From positions 741,064 through 805,063 of the forward strand of contig NZ_JAANAT010000003.1 of the NCBI RefSeq assembly GCF_011089895.1: a stretch of DNA of 64,000 nucleotides, read 5' to 3'. Of this stretch, positions 33,320 to 41,343 are shown piece after piece. Every line of letters begins with the position of its first letter. Positions within the stretch are counted from its first letter, which is position 1. Source of the DNA: Mucilaginibacter inviolabilis (GTDB taxonomy: Bacteria > Bacteroidota > Bacteroidia > Sphingobacteriales > Sphingobacteriaceae). The translations under genes were made by a program, and so were the position numbers. The notes beneath the pieces are model-generated. The model had not been told where the DNA came from and did no database searches. It was given only the letters and a program-made list of their open reading frames with translations.

Positions 33320-34153
33320 CTATCCCCCAATCAACATATTATCTATCAATCTTGTTTTACCGGCACGGGCAGCAACAAGCGCAACAATATTCTGAGTGTC
33401 TGCGACTGCGATATGCAAGGTTTTTCCGTCAACTATTTCAAAATATTCCAATTCGATCCCAGGTTCATTGCTGATCATTGATTCGGCCTGTTGCTTTATA
33501 GCTGGAATATTACCTGCATCAAAGTTGGTTTTAACCCAATTTAAGGTTTTTGAGAGTATGAGGGCATGTTCGCGATCATAGGGAGTTAAATGGATATTTC
33601 TTGAGCTCATGGCCAATCCATCAATTTCGCGCTGAATAGGACACATGATCATTTGGACTGGCATATGTAGCAGATCAACCATCTTACTCACAACCAGGAA
33701 CTGCTGGTAATCTTTCTGACCAAAAAAAGCGAGATCGGGCTTAACAATATTAAATAGTTTAGAAACTACCTGAGTAACCCCCTGGTAGTGCCCTGGTCTA
33801 AACTTGCCTTCCAATAAATGCTCCAGATCGCCTATATCTAAATGCCATTTCTCATTATCATCATATATTTCACTAACGGTTGGATTAAACAGAACATCAC
33901 AGCCCGATTGCTCAAGCATCGCTATATCCGCAGCTATAGGTCGTGGGTATTTTTCAAGATCCTTAGGGTCATTAAACTGAGTTGGGTTTACAAAAATGCT
34001 GCAAACTACTTCATCGCTATTTTGCTGTGCCTGTTTGATTAATGATATATGGCCCTGGTGCAGGGCGCCCATAGTTGGAACAAAACCCACTATTTTGCCC
34101 TGTTTAGAGGTAAAATACTGAGCTATTTCATTTTTGGTGGTAAATATTTTCAA
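33320..34153 (-). CDS. panC: Pantothenate synthetase
   Basis: A 277-residue protein of normal length. Motifs: FVPTMGALHQGHISLI (the HxGH ATP-binding site), VCSIFVNPTQF, HYQGVTQVVSKLFNIVKPDLAFFGQKDYQQ, and IQREIDGLAMSSRN, which holds the KMSKS-like ATP loop. It joins pantoate and beta-alanine with ATP. It is transcribed towards panD. Its start faces the glycogen-synthase-like gene across a 153-bp shared region, an arrangement that is common in Bacteroidetes. Confidence 0.96.
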   Translation of the reverse strand: MKIFTTKNEIAQYFTSKQGKIVGFVPTMGALHQGHISLIKQAQQNSDEVVCSIFVNPTQFNDPKDLEKYPRPIAADIAMLEQSGCDVLFNPTVSEIYDDNEKWHLDIGDLEHLLEGKFRPGHYQGVTQVVSKLFNIVKPDLAFFGQKDYQQFLVVSKMVDLLHMPVQMIMCPIQREIDGLAMSSRNIHLTPYDREHALILSKTLNWVKTNFDAGNIPAIKQQAESMISNEPGIELEYFEIVDGKTLHIAVADTQNIVALVAARAGKTRLIDNMLIGG

Positions 34154-34226
34154 TGGAAAAGTTATTACAAATTTTGGTAAAGGTGTGCATTTGTATAAAA
34201 AATACCAAAAGTTACTTGCGTAATTC

Positions 34227-34258
34227 GTTGACAGTTCATATAATAATGCTTATATTTG
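34227..34258 (+). promoter_or_regulatory. Promoter of the glycogen-synthase-like / DUF4270 genes
   Basis: GTTG at 34227-34230 and TATATTTG at 34251-34258 are separated by 20 nt, matching the Bacteroidetes TTTG/TTG - N19-20 - TAnnTTTG pattern. The start codon lies 48 nt further on. Confidence 0.7.
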
Positions 34259-34306
34259 CAGACTCAAATTTTTTGACTTCTTTACATATTTAATACTGAT
34301 TAAGTG

Positions 34307-35131
34307 ATGGGTAAATCTAAGCTTTTGTTTATAACTCATGAAATGTCTCCCTTTCTCGAACTCACAAAAATTGCTGAAATAACACGCCAACTTCCGCAGG
34401 CTATGCAGGAGAAAGGTTACGAGATCCGTATCCTTATGCCGCGTTTTGGCAATATCAATGAGCGCAGGAATAGACTTCATGAGGTGATCCGTTTATCGGG
34501 AATGAACATCATTATCAACGATAATGATAACCCGCTGATCATTAAAGTAGCATCTATCCCGGCGGCGCGTATGCAGGTGTATTTTTTAGATAATGAGGAA
34601 TATTTTCAGCGTAAACATGTGTTTGGTGATAAAGACGGTAAGTTTTACGCTGATAACGACGAAAGAATGATTTTCTTTTGTAAAGGTGCATTGGAAACAG
34701 TAAAAAAATTAGGCTGGGCTCCGGATATTATCCATTGCCATGGCTGGTTAAGCGCATTGGTTCCGGCTTATTTAAAAACCACTTACAAAGACGATCCGAC
34801 ATTTAAAAACTCTAAAATTATTTATTCTATTTACGAAAATGATTTTAAAGAGAAATTAAATGCTGATTTCGCACAAAAAGCGGTAATGAGCAATATGACC
34901 GAAGATCATGTTGAAGCCTATAAAGAAGGCTCTAATTCTGCACTATACGCAGGAGCCATTCAGTACTCTGACGGAATTGTTTTGGGGAGTGAGAATATAG
35001 ATGCAGATGTGTTAAATAATGTTAAAAACAGCAATAAATCGGTTTTAGAATTTGATTCTACCGCAGATTTCGAAAATTATTACAATTTTTACGACGAAAT
35101 TACCAACGACGAATTGGTGCATGTTGCTTAA
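34307..35131 (+). CDS. Glycogen/starch synthase-like protein, N-terminal GT5 domain only
   Basis: A protein of about 274 residues; the ATG at 34307 is preferred to the GTG just before it. It covers only the N-terminal Rossmann domain of GT5 synthases (LLFITHEMSPFLELTKIAEITRQLP; PDIIHCHGWLSALVPAYLK). The KxGGL motif that holds ADP-glucose in true glycogen synthases is replaced by ELTKIAEI, and the whole C-terminal donor-binding domain is missing. Catalysis as in GlgA is therefore unlikely. Relatives occur in the same place, next to panC and before DUF4270 and glmS, throughout Bacteroidetes, so a conserved regulatory or structural role is probable. Confidence 0.8.
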   Translation: MGKSKLLFITHEMSPFLELTKIAEITRQLPQAMQEKGYEIRILMPRFGNINERRNRLHEVIRLSGMNIIINDNDNPLIIKVASIPAARMQVYFLDNEEYFQRKHVFGDKDGKFYADNDERMIFFCKGALETVKKLGWAPDIIHCHGWLSALVPAYLKTTYKDDPTFKNSKIIYSIYENDFKEKLNADFAQKAVMSNMTEDHVEAYKEGSNSALYAGAIQYSDGIVLGSENIDADVLNNVKNSNKSVLEFDSTADFENYYNFYDEITNDELVHVA

Positions 35132-35146
35132 TCTTTAATATTATAT

Positions 35147-36544
35147 ATGAAATTTTTAAGATTAGACTTATTGACCCTGTTAATAAGTCTTTTTATTTTT
35201 AATAGTTGTAAACGGCAGGATGGAATTGGTTTGGGTATCGACCCAACCAACCAGGTTAATGGTGCCTTGGTAGTGGATACCAATATCATTATCCGCACAG
35301 AAGTTGATTCAACTGCAGTAACGTCCGGACTTGCAAAAACACCGCTTGGTAACTTTACTGATCCTGCATTTGGTACCACTGTTTCAAATGTGGCTCTTGG
35401 TTTATCATTGCCGAATGATGCGGCATATACAGTACCTGCAGGTACATTAACTATAGACTCTGCCGTGCTTGTATTAAGGTATGCCAATGGTTTTTATGGC
35501 GACTCGGTAGCTACGCGTTACACCGCGAATGTTTATCAGTTAGCAGAAAAAGCAGGTGTCCAGACTTATTATAATACAAAACGCTGGCTCGTGAATACAG
35601 GAACTGTGTGGGGAACAAAAACATTTACTGCACGTACCCATGATAGCGTTACTATTGCCAATATCAGAACAGGTAAAGCAGATACTATACAAAAGGTAGG
35701 TCCACAGGTGCGTATCCCGTTTAGCAAGGCATTTATATATAATAACCTATTTAATGCAAACGGCTCGCAATTAGCCTCTACATTGCTTTTCCAAAATGCA
35801 GTAAAAGGATTATATATAACATTAGATAAAGGACAAGCTAATAACGTAGGTGGTATTTTACAATTAGCACTTGACTCTTCAAGGTTAGATGTATTTTATA
35901 AAACAGTTAACGGGGCAACAATTGACACTGCTACAGTATCATTGCCTTTTGTATCGCATAGCGCGGCAATAACATATACGTATACAACAACTATCCAGGC
36001 TTTATTAGCAGATAAAGTAAATTCACAAAATACAGTTTATTTGCAAGGATTGGCTGGATTACGGGCTAAAGTAAGTTTTCCGGATCTTAATAAATTTAAT
36101 CCGGATTCGATTGTGTTAAACCGGGCCGAGCTGGTAATTACCCCTCAGCCTAATTCGGGTATACCATATGCGCCATTGCCTAAGTTAACCATGTACCAGT
36201 TAGATATAGCTCATCAGCGAACTTATATTCAGGATGCTTCACCAAGTGATGGGCGTAATCAAATATCTGCATTTGGTGGTAGGTATGATAAAACTAAAAA
36301 GGAATATCATTTTTTAGTGACGGCCTATGTTCAGGATCTGATTCGTAAAAAAACAGTAGACTACGGAACTTTTATCGCTCCGATTGATACCACTGAGGTT
36401 ACCACAGTAAGCGGTAGCAGTGTTGGGACAACCAGTGTTTCTCCAAGCGTGCAAACTGCGGCCCGTACAATTGCAGTGGGTAGTGATAAAAGCTCACCTT
36501 ATAAGATCAAGCTAAACATTATTTACACGCGTATACGCAAGTAA
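35147..36544 (+). CDS. DUF4270 lipoprotein
   Basis: A 465-residue lipoprotein: LLISLFIFNSCKRQDGIGLGIDP, with the lipid Cys at residue 22. The mature protein follows DUF4270: the start GLGIDPTNQVNG, then several beta-rich segments, VPAGTLTIDSAVLVLRYANGFYGDS, and the later LNRAELVITPQ and YHFLVTAYVQDLIRKK. Its function is not known. It follows the glycogen-synthase-like gene by 15 nt and is probably co-transcribed with it. A terminator stands after it, so glmS may be a separate unit. Confidence 0.85.
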   Translation: MKFLRLDLLTLLISLFIFNSCKRQDGIGLGIDPTNQVNGALVVDTNIIIRTEVDSTAVTSGLAKTPLGNFTDPAFGTTVSNVALGLSLPNDAAYTVPAGTLTIDSAVLVLRYANGFYGDSVATRYTANVYQLAEKAGVQTYYNTKRWLVNTGTVWGTKTFTARTHDSVTIANIRTGKADTIQKVGPQVRIPFSKAFIYNNLFNANGSQLASTLLFQNAVKGLYITLDKGQANNVGGILQLALDSSRLDVFYKTVNGATIDTATVSLPFVSHSAAITYTYTTTIQALLADKVNSQNTVYLQGLAGLRAKVSFPDLNKFNPDSIVLNRAELVITPQPNSGIPYAPLPKLTMYQLDIAHQRTYIQDASPSDGRNQISAFGGRYDKTKKEYHFLVTAYVQDLIRKKTVDYGTFIAPIDTTEVTTVSGSSVGTTSVSPSVQTAARTIAVGSDKSSPYKIKLNIIYTRIRK

Positions 36545-36568
36545 ATAAAAGCACATATTAATAAAAAG

Positions 36569-36592
36569 AATCCCCGTTAAGGGGATTTTTTA
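36569..36592 (+). terminator. Terminator after the DUF4270 gene
   Basis: AATCCCC and GGGGATT pair around GTTAA and run into TTTTTATTT, 25 nt after the stop codon. Confidence 0.85.
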
Positions 36593-36733
36593 TTTAAGCC
36601 ATTTCTACTTTTTAAAATTTATTTTGAAGTAGGGAAAAACTCTTTCCGTTTGTGAAAAAAACAAAATAATAAGCCGTCATTTATGTTATATAGCTAATTA
36701 TTTTTGCTCCATTTACACTTTATTAAATTTACT

Positions 36734-38569
36734 ATGTGCGGAATTGTTGGTTATATAGGTTATCGGGATGCTTATCCCATCGTTATAAAAGGGCTTCATC
36801 GTTTAGAGTATCGGGGTTATGATAGCGCCGGTATTGCTTTGCTTGACCAGGAACTGAAAGTTTATAAAAAGGCAGGAAAGGTTGATGACCTCGAAAAGTT
36901 TGTTAAAGATATTGATCTGAAAGGGTCAATTGGTATGGGGCATACCCGCTGGGCCACGCATGGCGAACCAAACGATCGTAATTCGCACCCTCATTCATCC
37001 GGAAATCGTAAGTTAACCATTATTCATAATGGCATTATCGAAAACTATGGTGTTATAAAAGAAACCTTACTGGCCAAAGGACATACTTTTAAAAGTGATA
37101 CGGACACCGAAGTGCTGATTCATCTGATAGAGGATATACAGCTGCAGGGCGGGCTTGAATTGCGTGAAGCGGTGAGGGTTGCCTTAAACAAAGTAATAGG
37201 GGCATATGCTATTGTGATTATGAGTGCAGATGAGCCCGATCAGTTAATAGCGGCCCGTAAAGGGAGCCCAATGGTGATAGGTGTAGGCAAAGGAGAATAC
37301 TTTATAGCCTCAGATGCTACACCAATTGTAGAATATACCAAAAATGTGATCTATTTAAATGATAATGAGATCGCCTACATCAACCGTGAAAATCTGCTGA
37401 TCAAAAATATTGATAACTCGGTTCAGACACCATACATTCAGGAGCTTGATCTGAAGCTGGAGATGCTTGAAAAAGGCGGCTATGATCACTTTATGCTTAA
37501 AGAGATATATGAGCAACCCCGCTCTATTCGTGATTGTCTGCGTGGTCGTATATATCCGCAGCAAGGTAAAGTACAATTAGGTGGCATTAAAGAGTATGCG
37601 GAGAAGCTAAAAAATGTCGATCGTATCATTATTATAGCCTGTGGTACTTCCTGGCATGCTGGTTTAGTGGGCGAATATCTTATTGAGGAGTATGCACGTG
37701 TACCGGTTGAGGTGGAATATGCCTCAGAGTTCAGGTACCGAAATCCTATCATTACCGAAAAGGATTTAGTGATTGCCATTTCGCAATCGGGTGAAACTGC
37801 CGATACTATGGCAGCTATTGAATTGGCCAAAGAAAAAGGAGCTACCATATTTGGTGTTTGTAATGTAGTAGGTGCTTCTATTCCGCGTATTACCCATGCC
37901 GGAGTTTACACGCATGCCGGGCCCGAAATTGGTGTAGCATCTACAAAGGCTTTTACTGCCCAGGTGAGCGTATTAACGCTAATGGCATTTTACATAGCAC
38001 AACAAAGAGGTACGATAACGCAAAGCAAACTGGTGGAATATCTAACAGAACTGAACGAGGTTCCGCAGCTGATAGAAAAAGCGTTAAAATCAAATGAGCG
38101 AGTAAAGGAAATCGCTGCGAAATTCAAAGATTCAACCAATTGTCTGTTTCTGGGCAGGGGAAGTTCCTTTCCCGTAGCGCTGGAAGGTGCTTTAAAGCTT
38201 AAGGAAATATCTTATATACATGCTGAGGGCTACCCGGCAGCCGAAATGAAACACGGTCCTATCGCCTTAATTGATGATGAAATGCCTGTGGTATTTATTG
38301 CTACACAACATTCATCTTACGAAAAAGTGATCAGTAATATTCAGGAGGTAAAAGCGCGTAAAGGTCACGTCATAGCTATTGTTACCGAAGGCGACACCGA
38401 GGTGAGGAATATGGCCGATTATGTGATTGAGATACCACAAACCAATGAAGCATTTGTACCGCTGGTAGCTACTATACCACTGCAACTATTGGCCTATCAC
38501 ATTGCAGTGATGCGGGGCTGCAATGTTGATCAGCCGCGTAACCTGGCTAAGTCTGTTACAGTGGAGTAG
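36734..38569 (+). CDS. glmS: Glutamine-fructose-6-phosphate aminotransferase (isomerising)
   Basis: A 611-residue protein. The start is fixed at MCGIVGYIG because Cys1, exposed by removal of Met, is the nucleophile of the glutaminase; an upstream in-frame ATG would block it. The N-terminal amidotransferase domain has RWATHG and the HNGIIEN loop. The C-terminal half holds two SIS domains (IIACGTSWHAGLV, SQSGETADTM, LGRGSSFPVALEGALKLKE) and ends in NLAKSVTVE, the usual C-terminal seal. It makes glucosamine-6-phosphate for peptidoglycan and lipopolysaccharide. NagB/PIG-L at the right end of the window works on the same metabolite in the opposite direction. Confidence 0.97.
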   Translation: MCGIVGYIGYRDAYPIVIKGLHRLEYRGYDSAGIALLDQELKVYKKAGKVDDLEKFVKDIDLKGSIGMGHTRWATHGEPNDRNSHPHSSGNRKLTIIHNGIIENYGVIKETLLAKGHTFKSDTDTEVLIHLIEDIQLQGGLELREAVRVALNKVIGAYAIVIMSADEPDQLIAARKGSPMVIGVGKGEYFIASDATPIVEYTKNVIYLNDNEIAYINRENLLIKNIDNSVQTPYIQELDLKLEMLEKGGYDHFMLKEIYEQPRSIRDCLRGRIYPQQGKVQLGGIKEYAEKLKNVDRIIIIACGTSWHAGLVGEYLIEEYARVPVEVEYASEFRYRNPIITEKDLVIAISQSGETADTMAAIELAKEKGATIFGVCNVVGASIPRITHAGVYTHAGPEIGVASTKAFTAQVSVLTLMAFYIAQQRGTITQSKLVEYLTELNEVPQLIEKALKSNERVKEIAAKFKDSTNCLFLGRGSSFPVALEGALKLKEISYIHAEGYPAAEMKHGPIALIDDEMPVVFIATQHSSYEKVISNIQEVKARKGHVIAIVTEGDTEVRNMADYVIEIPQTNEAFVPLVATIPLQLLAYHIAVMRGCNVDQPRNLAKSVTVE

Positions 38570-38597
38570 GGATTAGATTGGAGATGTTAGATTTGAG

Positions 38598-38616
38598 ACA
38601 ACTACATAGTTGTTTT
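38598..38616 (+). terminator. glmS terminator
   Basis: ACAACTA pairs with TAGTTGT around a 2-nt loop and is followed by TTT, 28 nt after the glmS stop. Confidence 0.6.
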
Positions 38617-38636
38617 AAATCTCAATTTTCGTTTTA

Positions 38637-38664
38637 TAAAAAAGATGCCTCTTGCAAGGCATCT
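38637..38664 (-). terminator. katA terminator
   Basis: On the minus strand AGATGCC...GGCATCT forms a 7-bp stem with a 6-nt loop and runs into TTTTTTATAA, about 30 nt after the katA stop. Confidence 0.8.
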
Positions 38665-38693
38665 CAAATCTTATGTCTAACATCTCAAATCTA

Positions 38694-40187
38694 TTAAGCC
38701 GGCATTTGTTTCATGGTTTCGGCCAGATCAAGCTCAAGACCTTTGGCAATAGCCATGCCTAAGTTGATATCTGCCCTGAACCAATGACACAGCTGACGAT
38801 TAACGATTTGATCTTTTTTAGGTCCGTCGATACCACTCATGGAACCTACAATATTGTTGATCAGGTCTTTTTTCGCTTGTGCATCCATCAAACGATATAA
38901 ATTACCAGGCTGAGTATAATGATCGTTTTCCCCTTCTCCGTTACGATCATACCAGTCGCCTACAGAATTGCCAAAATCCCAGGCCGGTTCTTTATAAGTT
39001 TGATCCGCCTCAATATCATCAAAACTGTTTGGGAAATAATTAGGGCCTGAACCTCCATTACCATCAACACGCATTTGCCCATCACGCTGATAATTGTTCA
39101 CCATAAACGGACATTTATTAACCGGGATCTGCTCATAATTGCCACCCAAGCGATAACGGTGAGCATCTGGATAAGAAAGGATACGACCTTGTAACATTTT
39201 GTCGGGAGAATAACCCACTCCGTCAATTAAGTGCGCCGGGGCAAAAGCTGCCTGCTCTACATGGGCAAAATAATTATCAGGGTTTTCGTTTAACTCCATA
39301 ACACCCACATCAATCAGAGGATAATCGGCGTGAGGCCATACTTTGGTCAAATCGAATGGGTTGATATGGTATGTTGCAGCGTCAGCTTCCGGCATTACCT
39401 GTATTTTCATATCCCATTTTGGGAAGTTGCCATTATCAATAGCGGTTAGCAAGTCATGTTGTGCAAAATCGGGATTTTTGCCACGCATTTCTCCGGCTTC
39501 TGCATCGGTAAAGTTTTTAATGCCTTGTTGCGTTTTAAAGTGGAATTTTACCCAAAATCTTTCATTTTTAGCATTGATAAACGAGAAGGTATGGCTACCA
39601 AACCCGTCCATATGACGATATCCATATGGAGTGCCCCTGTCGCTCATCAGGATGGTTACCTGGTGCAGGCTTTCTGGATTCAACGACCAAAAATCCCATA
39701 CCATGGTGGCACTTTTGCAATTGGTATATGGGTCGCGTTTTTGGGTATGAATAAAATCACCAAATTTCTTAGGGTCTTTTATAAAAAATACGGGTGTATT
39801 GTTGCCTACTAAATCCCAGTTACCATCTTCTGTATAAAATTTAATAGCAAAGCCACGCGGATCTCGTTCCGTGTCGGCAGAGCCCTTTTCGCCGCCAACA
39901 GTTGAAAAACGTAAGAATAATTTTGTTTGCTTACCTATTTGATTGAATACTTTGGCACGTGTGTATTGTGAAATATCATGCGTTATGGTTAACGTTCCGT
40001 AAGCGCCAGATCCTTTGGCATGCACCACGCGTTCAGGAATGCGCTCGCGGTTAAAATGAGCCATTTTTTCATGAAGAATATAATCCTGTAACAGAATAGG
40101 CCCCCGCGGACCGGCAGTTTGCGAATTTTCATTTTCCGCATATGGCCTGCCAGAGGCAGTGGTGAGTTTCTTTTTATTAGTTTCCAT
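38694..40187 (-). CDS. katA: Haem catalase, small-subunit type
   Basis: I prefer the Met of METNKKKLTT as start, as relatives begin there; an ATG pair 33 nt upstream (up to 40220) is possible. About 497 residues, the size of clade 3 small-subunit catalases. The active-site His is in RVVHAKGSGAYG, Asn in the conserved DLVGNNTPVFF, and the proximal haem-ligand Tyr in RILSYPDAHRYRLG. It decomposes hydrogen peroxide in the cytosol. It is divergent from oxyR with a shared upstream region of under 90 bp that contains OxyR-like sites, so it is very probably under OxyR control. Confidence 0.95.
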   Translation of the reverse strand: METNKKKLTTASGRPYAENENSQTAGPRGPILLQDYILHEKMAHFNRERIPERVVHAKGSGAYGTLTITHDISQYTRAKVFNQIGKQTKLFLRFSTVGGEKGSADTERDPRGFAIKFYTEDGNWDLVGNNTPVFFIKDPKKFGDFIHTQKRDPYTNCKSATMVWDFWSLNPESLHQVTILMSDRGTPYGYRHMDGFGSHTFSFINAKNERFWVKFHFKTQQGIKNFTDAEAGEMRGKNPDFAQHDLLTAIDNGNFPKWDMKIQVMPEADAATYHINPFDLTKVWPHADYPLIDVGVMELNENPDNYFAHVEQAAFAPAHLIDGVGYSPDKMLQGRILSYPDAHRYRLGGNYEQIPVNKCPFMVNNYQRDGQMRVDGNGGSGPNYFPNSFDDIEADQTYKEPAWDFGNSVGDWYDRNGEGENDHYTQPGNLYRLMDAQAKKDLINNIVGSMSGIDGPKKDQIVNRQLCHWFRADINLGMAIAKGLELDLAETMKQMPA

Positions 40188-40229
40188 AGTTATTGGGGTT
40201 TCTGATTCAAACTTCATCATAATATTTCA

Positions 40230-40274
40230 ATAGAAAAAATCAATAATTGTTATATTTGAATAGAATTTCTCTAT
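40230..40274. promoter_or_regulatory. OxyR-like sites and oxyR promoter between katA and oxyR
   Basis: ATAG-N7-CTAT at 40260-40274 matches the OxyR half-site exactly and touches the oxyR start codon. A weaker ATAG-N7-CAAT lies at 40230-40244, exactly 30 bp upstream. Both follow an ATATTT(C/G)AATAGAA direct repeat. A -7 box TATATTTG for oxyR at 40251-40258 lies between them, so OxyR bound here could repress itself and activate katA. Confidence 0.55.
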
Positions 40275-41210
40275 ATGACTATTACTCAATTAGAATATAT
40301 TGTAGCTGTTGACACTTACCGGAGTTTTGTGATTGCAGCCGAAAAATGCTTTGTTACCCAACCTACATTAAGTATGCAGGTGCAAAAGCTGGAAGATACC
40401 CTGGGCGTGAAGTTATTTGACAGAAGTAAGCAGCCGGTAACACCCACCGAAATAGGGATCGAGATTATTACGCAAGCCCGTATCTTGTTGTCGGAAAGCG
40501 AAAAGATAAAGGAAATTATTACCGACAGGCAAAAAGAATTATCGGGCGAATTAAGGGTTGGTATTATTCCTACAGTATCTCCTTATATATTACCTAAGAT
40601 CATTAAGGGTTTTATTGAAAAGTTTCCGCAGGTTAAGCTGATAGTTTGGGAGCAAACTACCGAAGAGATCATACAGCAGTTAAAGCTGGGAATGATTGAC
40701 TGCGGTATTATGTCGACCCCGCTGCATGAAAGTTCATTAACGGAGATCCCCGTATTTTACGAAAACTTTGTAGCCTATGTATCCAAAAACAGCAAGCTCT
40801 CCAAAAAAAAGAATATCAACCCCGAAGATATTGATATGGAAGAGATATGGGTGCTTAACGAAGGGCATTGTATGCGGGAGCAAGTTTTGAATATTTGCCA
40901 GCGACGTAAATCAACCAAAGGTTTTCTGCATTTTGAGTATAATACCGGCAGCGTGGAAACCCTGAAGCGTATGGTTGATCAAAATAACGGTGCTACCATA
41001 TTACCTGAGTTAGCTTTGGCTGAGCTAACTGAAAAGCAGTTAGACAAAGTTCGTTATTTTAAATCGCCCGAACCTGCTCGCGAAGTAAGCATAGTAATAC
41101 AGCGTAATTTTTTAAAACGTAGAATGATCGAAGCCTTAAAAAATGAAATACTTGAGTTTGTACCCAAACGAATGAAGAGTAAAAAGAAAAAAGAAGTAAT
41201 GGATATTTGA
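40275..41210 (+). CDS. oxyR: LysR-type hydrogen peroxide sensor OxyR
   Basis: A 311-residue LysR-family regulator. The winged helix-turn-helix is at residues 1-60 (FVIAAEKCFVTQPTLSMQVQKLE). The redox pair is C199 and C208 in GHCMREQVLNIC, with the same numbering and spacing as in E. coli OxyR. Peroxide joins these cysteines and turns the protein into an activator. A further Cys25 lies in the DNA-binding domain. It is divergent from katA, its most likely target. Loss of helix at the C-terminus is replaced by a basic tail (KRMKSKKKKE). Confidence 0.95.
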   Translation: MTITQLEYIVAVDTYRSFVIAAEKCFVTQPTLSMQVQKLEDTLGVKLFDRSKQPVTPTEIGIEIITQARILLSESEKIKEIITDRQKELSGELRVGIIPTVSPYILPKIIKGFIEKFPQVKLIVWEQTTEEIIQQLKLGMIDCGIMSTPLHESSLTEIPVFYENFVAYVSKNSKLSKKKNINPEDIDMEEIWVLNEGHCMREQVLNICQRRKSTKGFLHFEYNTGSVETLKRMVDQNNGATILPELALAELTEKQLDKVRYFKSPEPAREVSIVIQRNFLKRRMIEALKNEILEFVPKRMKSKKKKEVMDI

Positions 41211-41258
41211 GTTTTAAGCCTGTAAAAGGGTTTAGCTATTTTCGGATTCTGGAGTTTT

Positions 41259-41343
41259 ATTATTTGTAATTGTTCTAAATAATTTGGATTGTTAGGCTTC
41301 GTGTCTTATTTTTGGCGAATTATTTATAATTAGTCTAAATAAA
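41259..41343 (+). promoter_or_regulatory. Promoter with two Fur-like dyads upstream of the TonB receptor
   Basis: Two 25-bp dyads (41259-41283 and 41319-41343), both with TTATTT...TCTAAATAA, agree at 21 of 25 positions and start 60 bp apart. Between them stand TTTG at 41283-41286 and TATTTTTG at 41307-41314, spaced by 20 nt, a perfect Bacteroidetes promoter. The second dyad covers the site where ribosomes bind, ending on the base before the ATG. The layout and the iron-uptake genes suggest Fur repression. Confidence 0.65.

Larger units (their letters stand above)
38575..38692. repeat. Inverted AGATNNN heptad arms around the glmS and katA terminators
   Basis: Left arm (38575-38602) is four 7-bp units in exact register, three starting AGAT and one AGAC. 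Right arm (38658-38692) is five units on the other strand, in exact register, with the same consensus. Both terminators lie between or within the arms. Confidence 0.85.

Noticed and set aside
34304..34306. GTG as start of the glycogen-synthase-like gene
   Set aside because: An ATG follows at once and the extra residue adds nothing; GTG starts are rare here.
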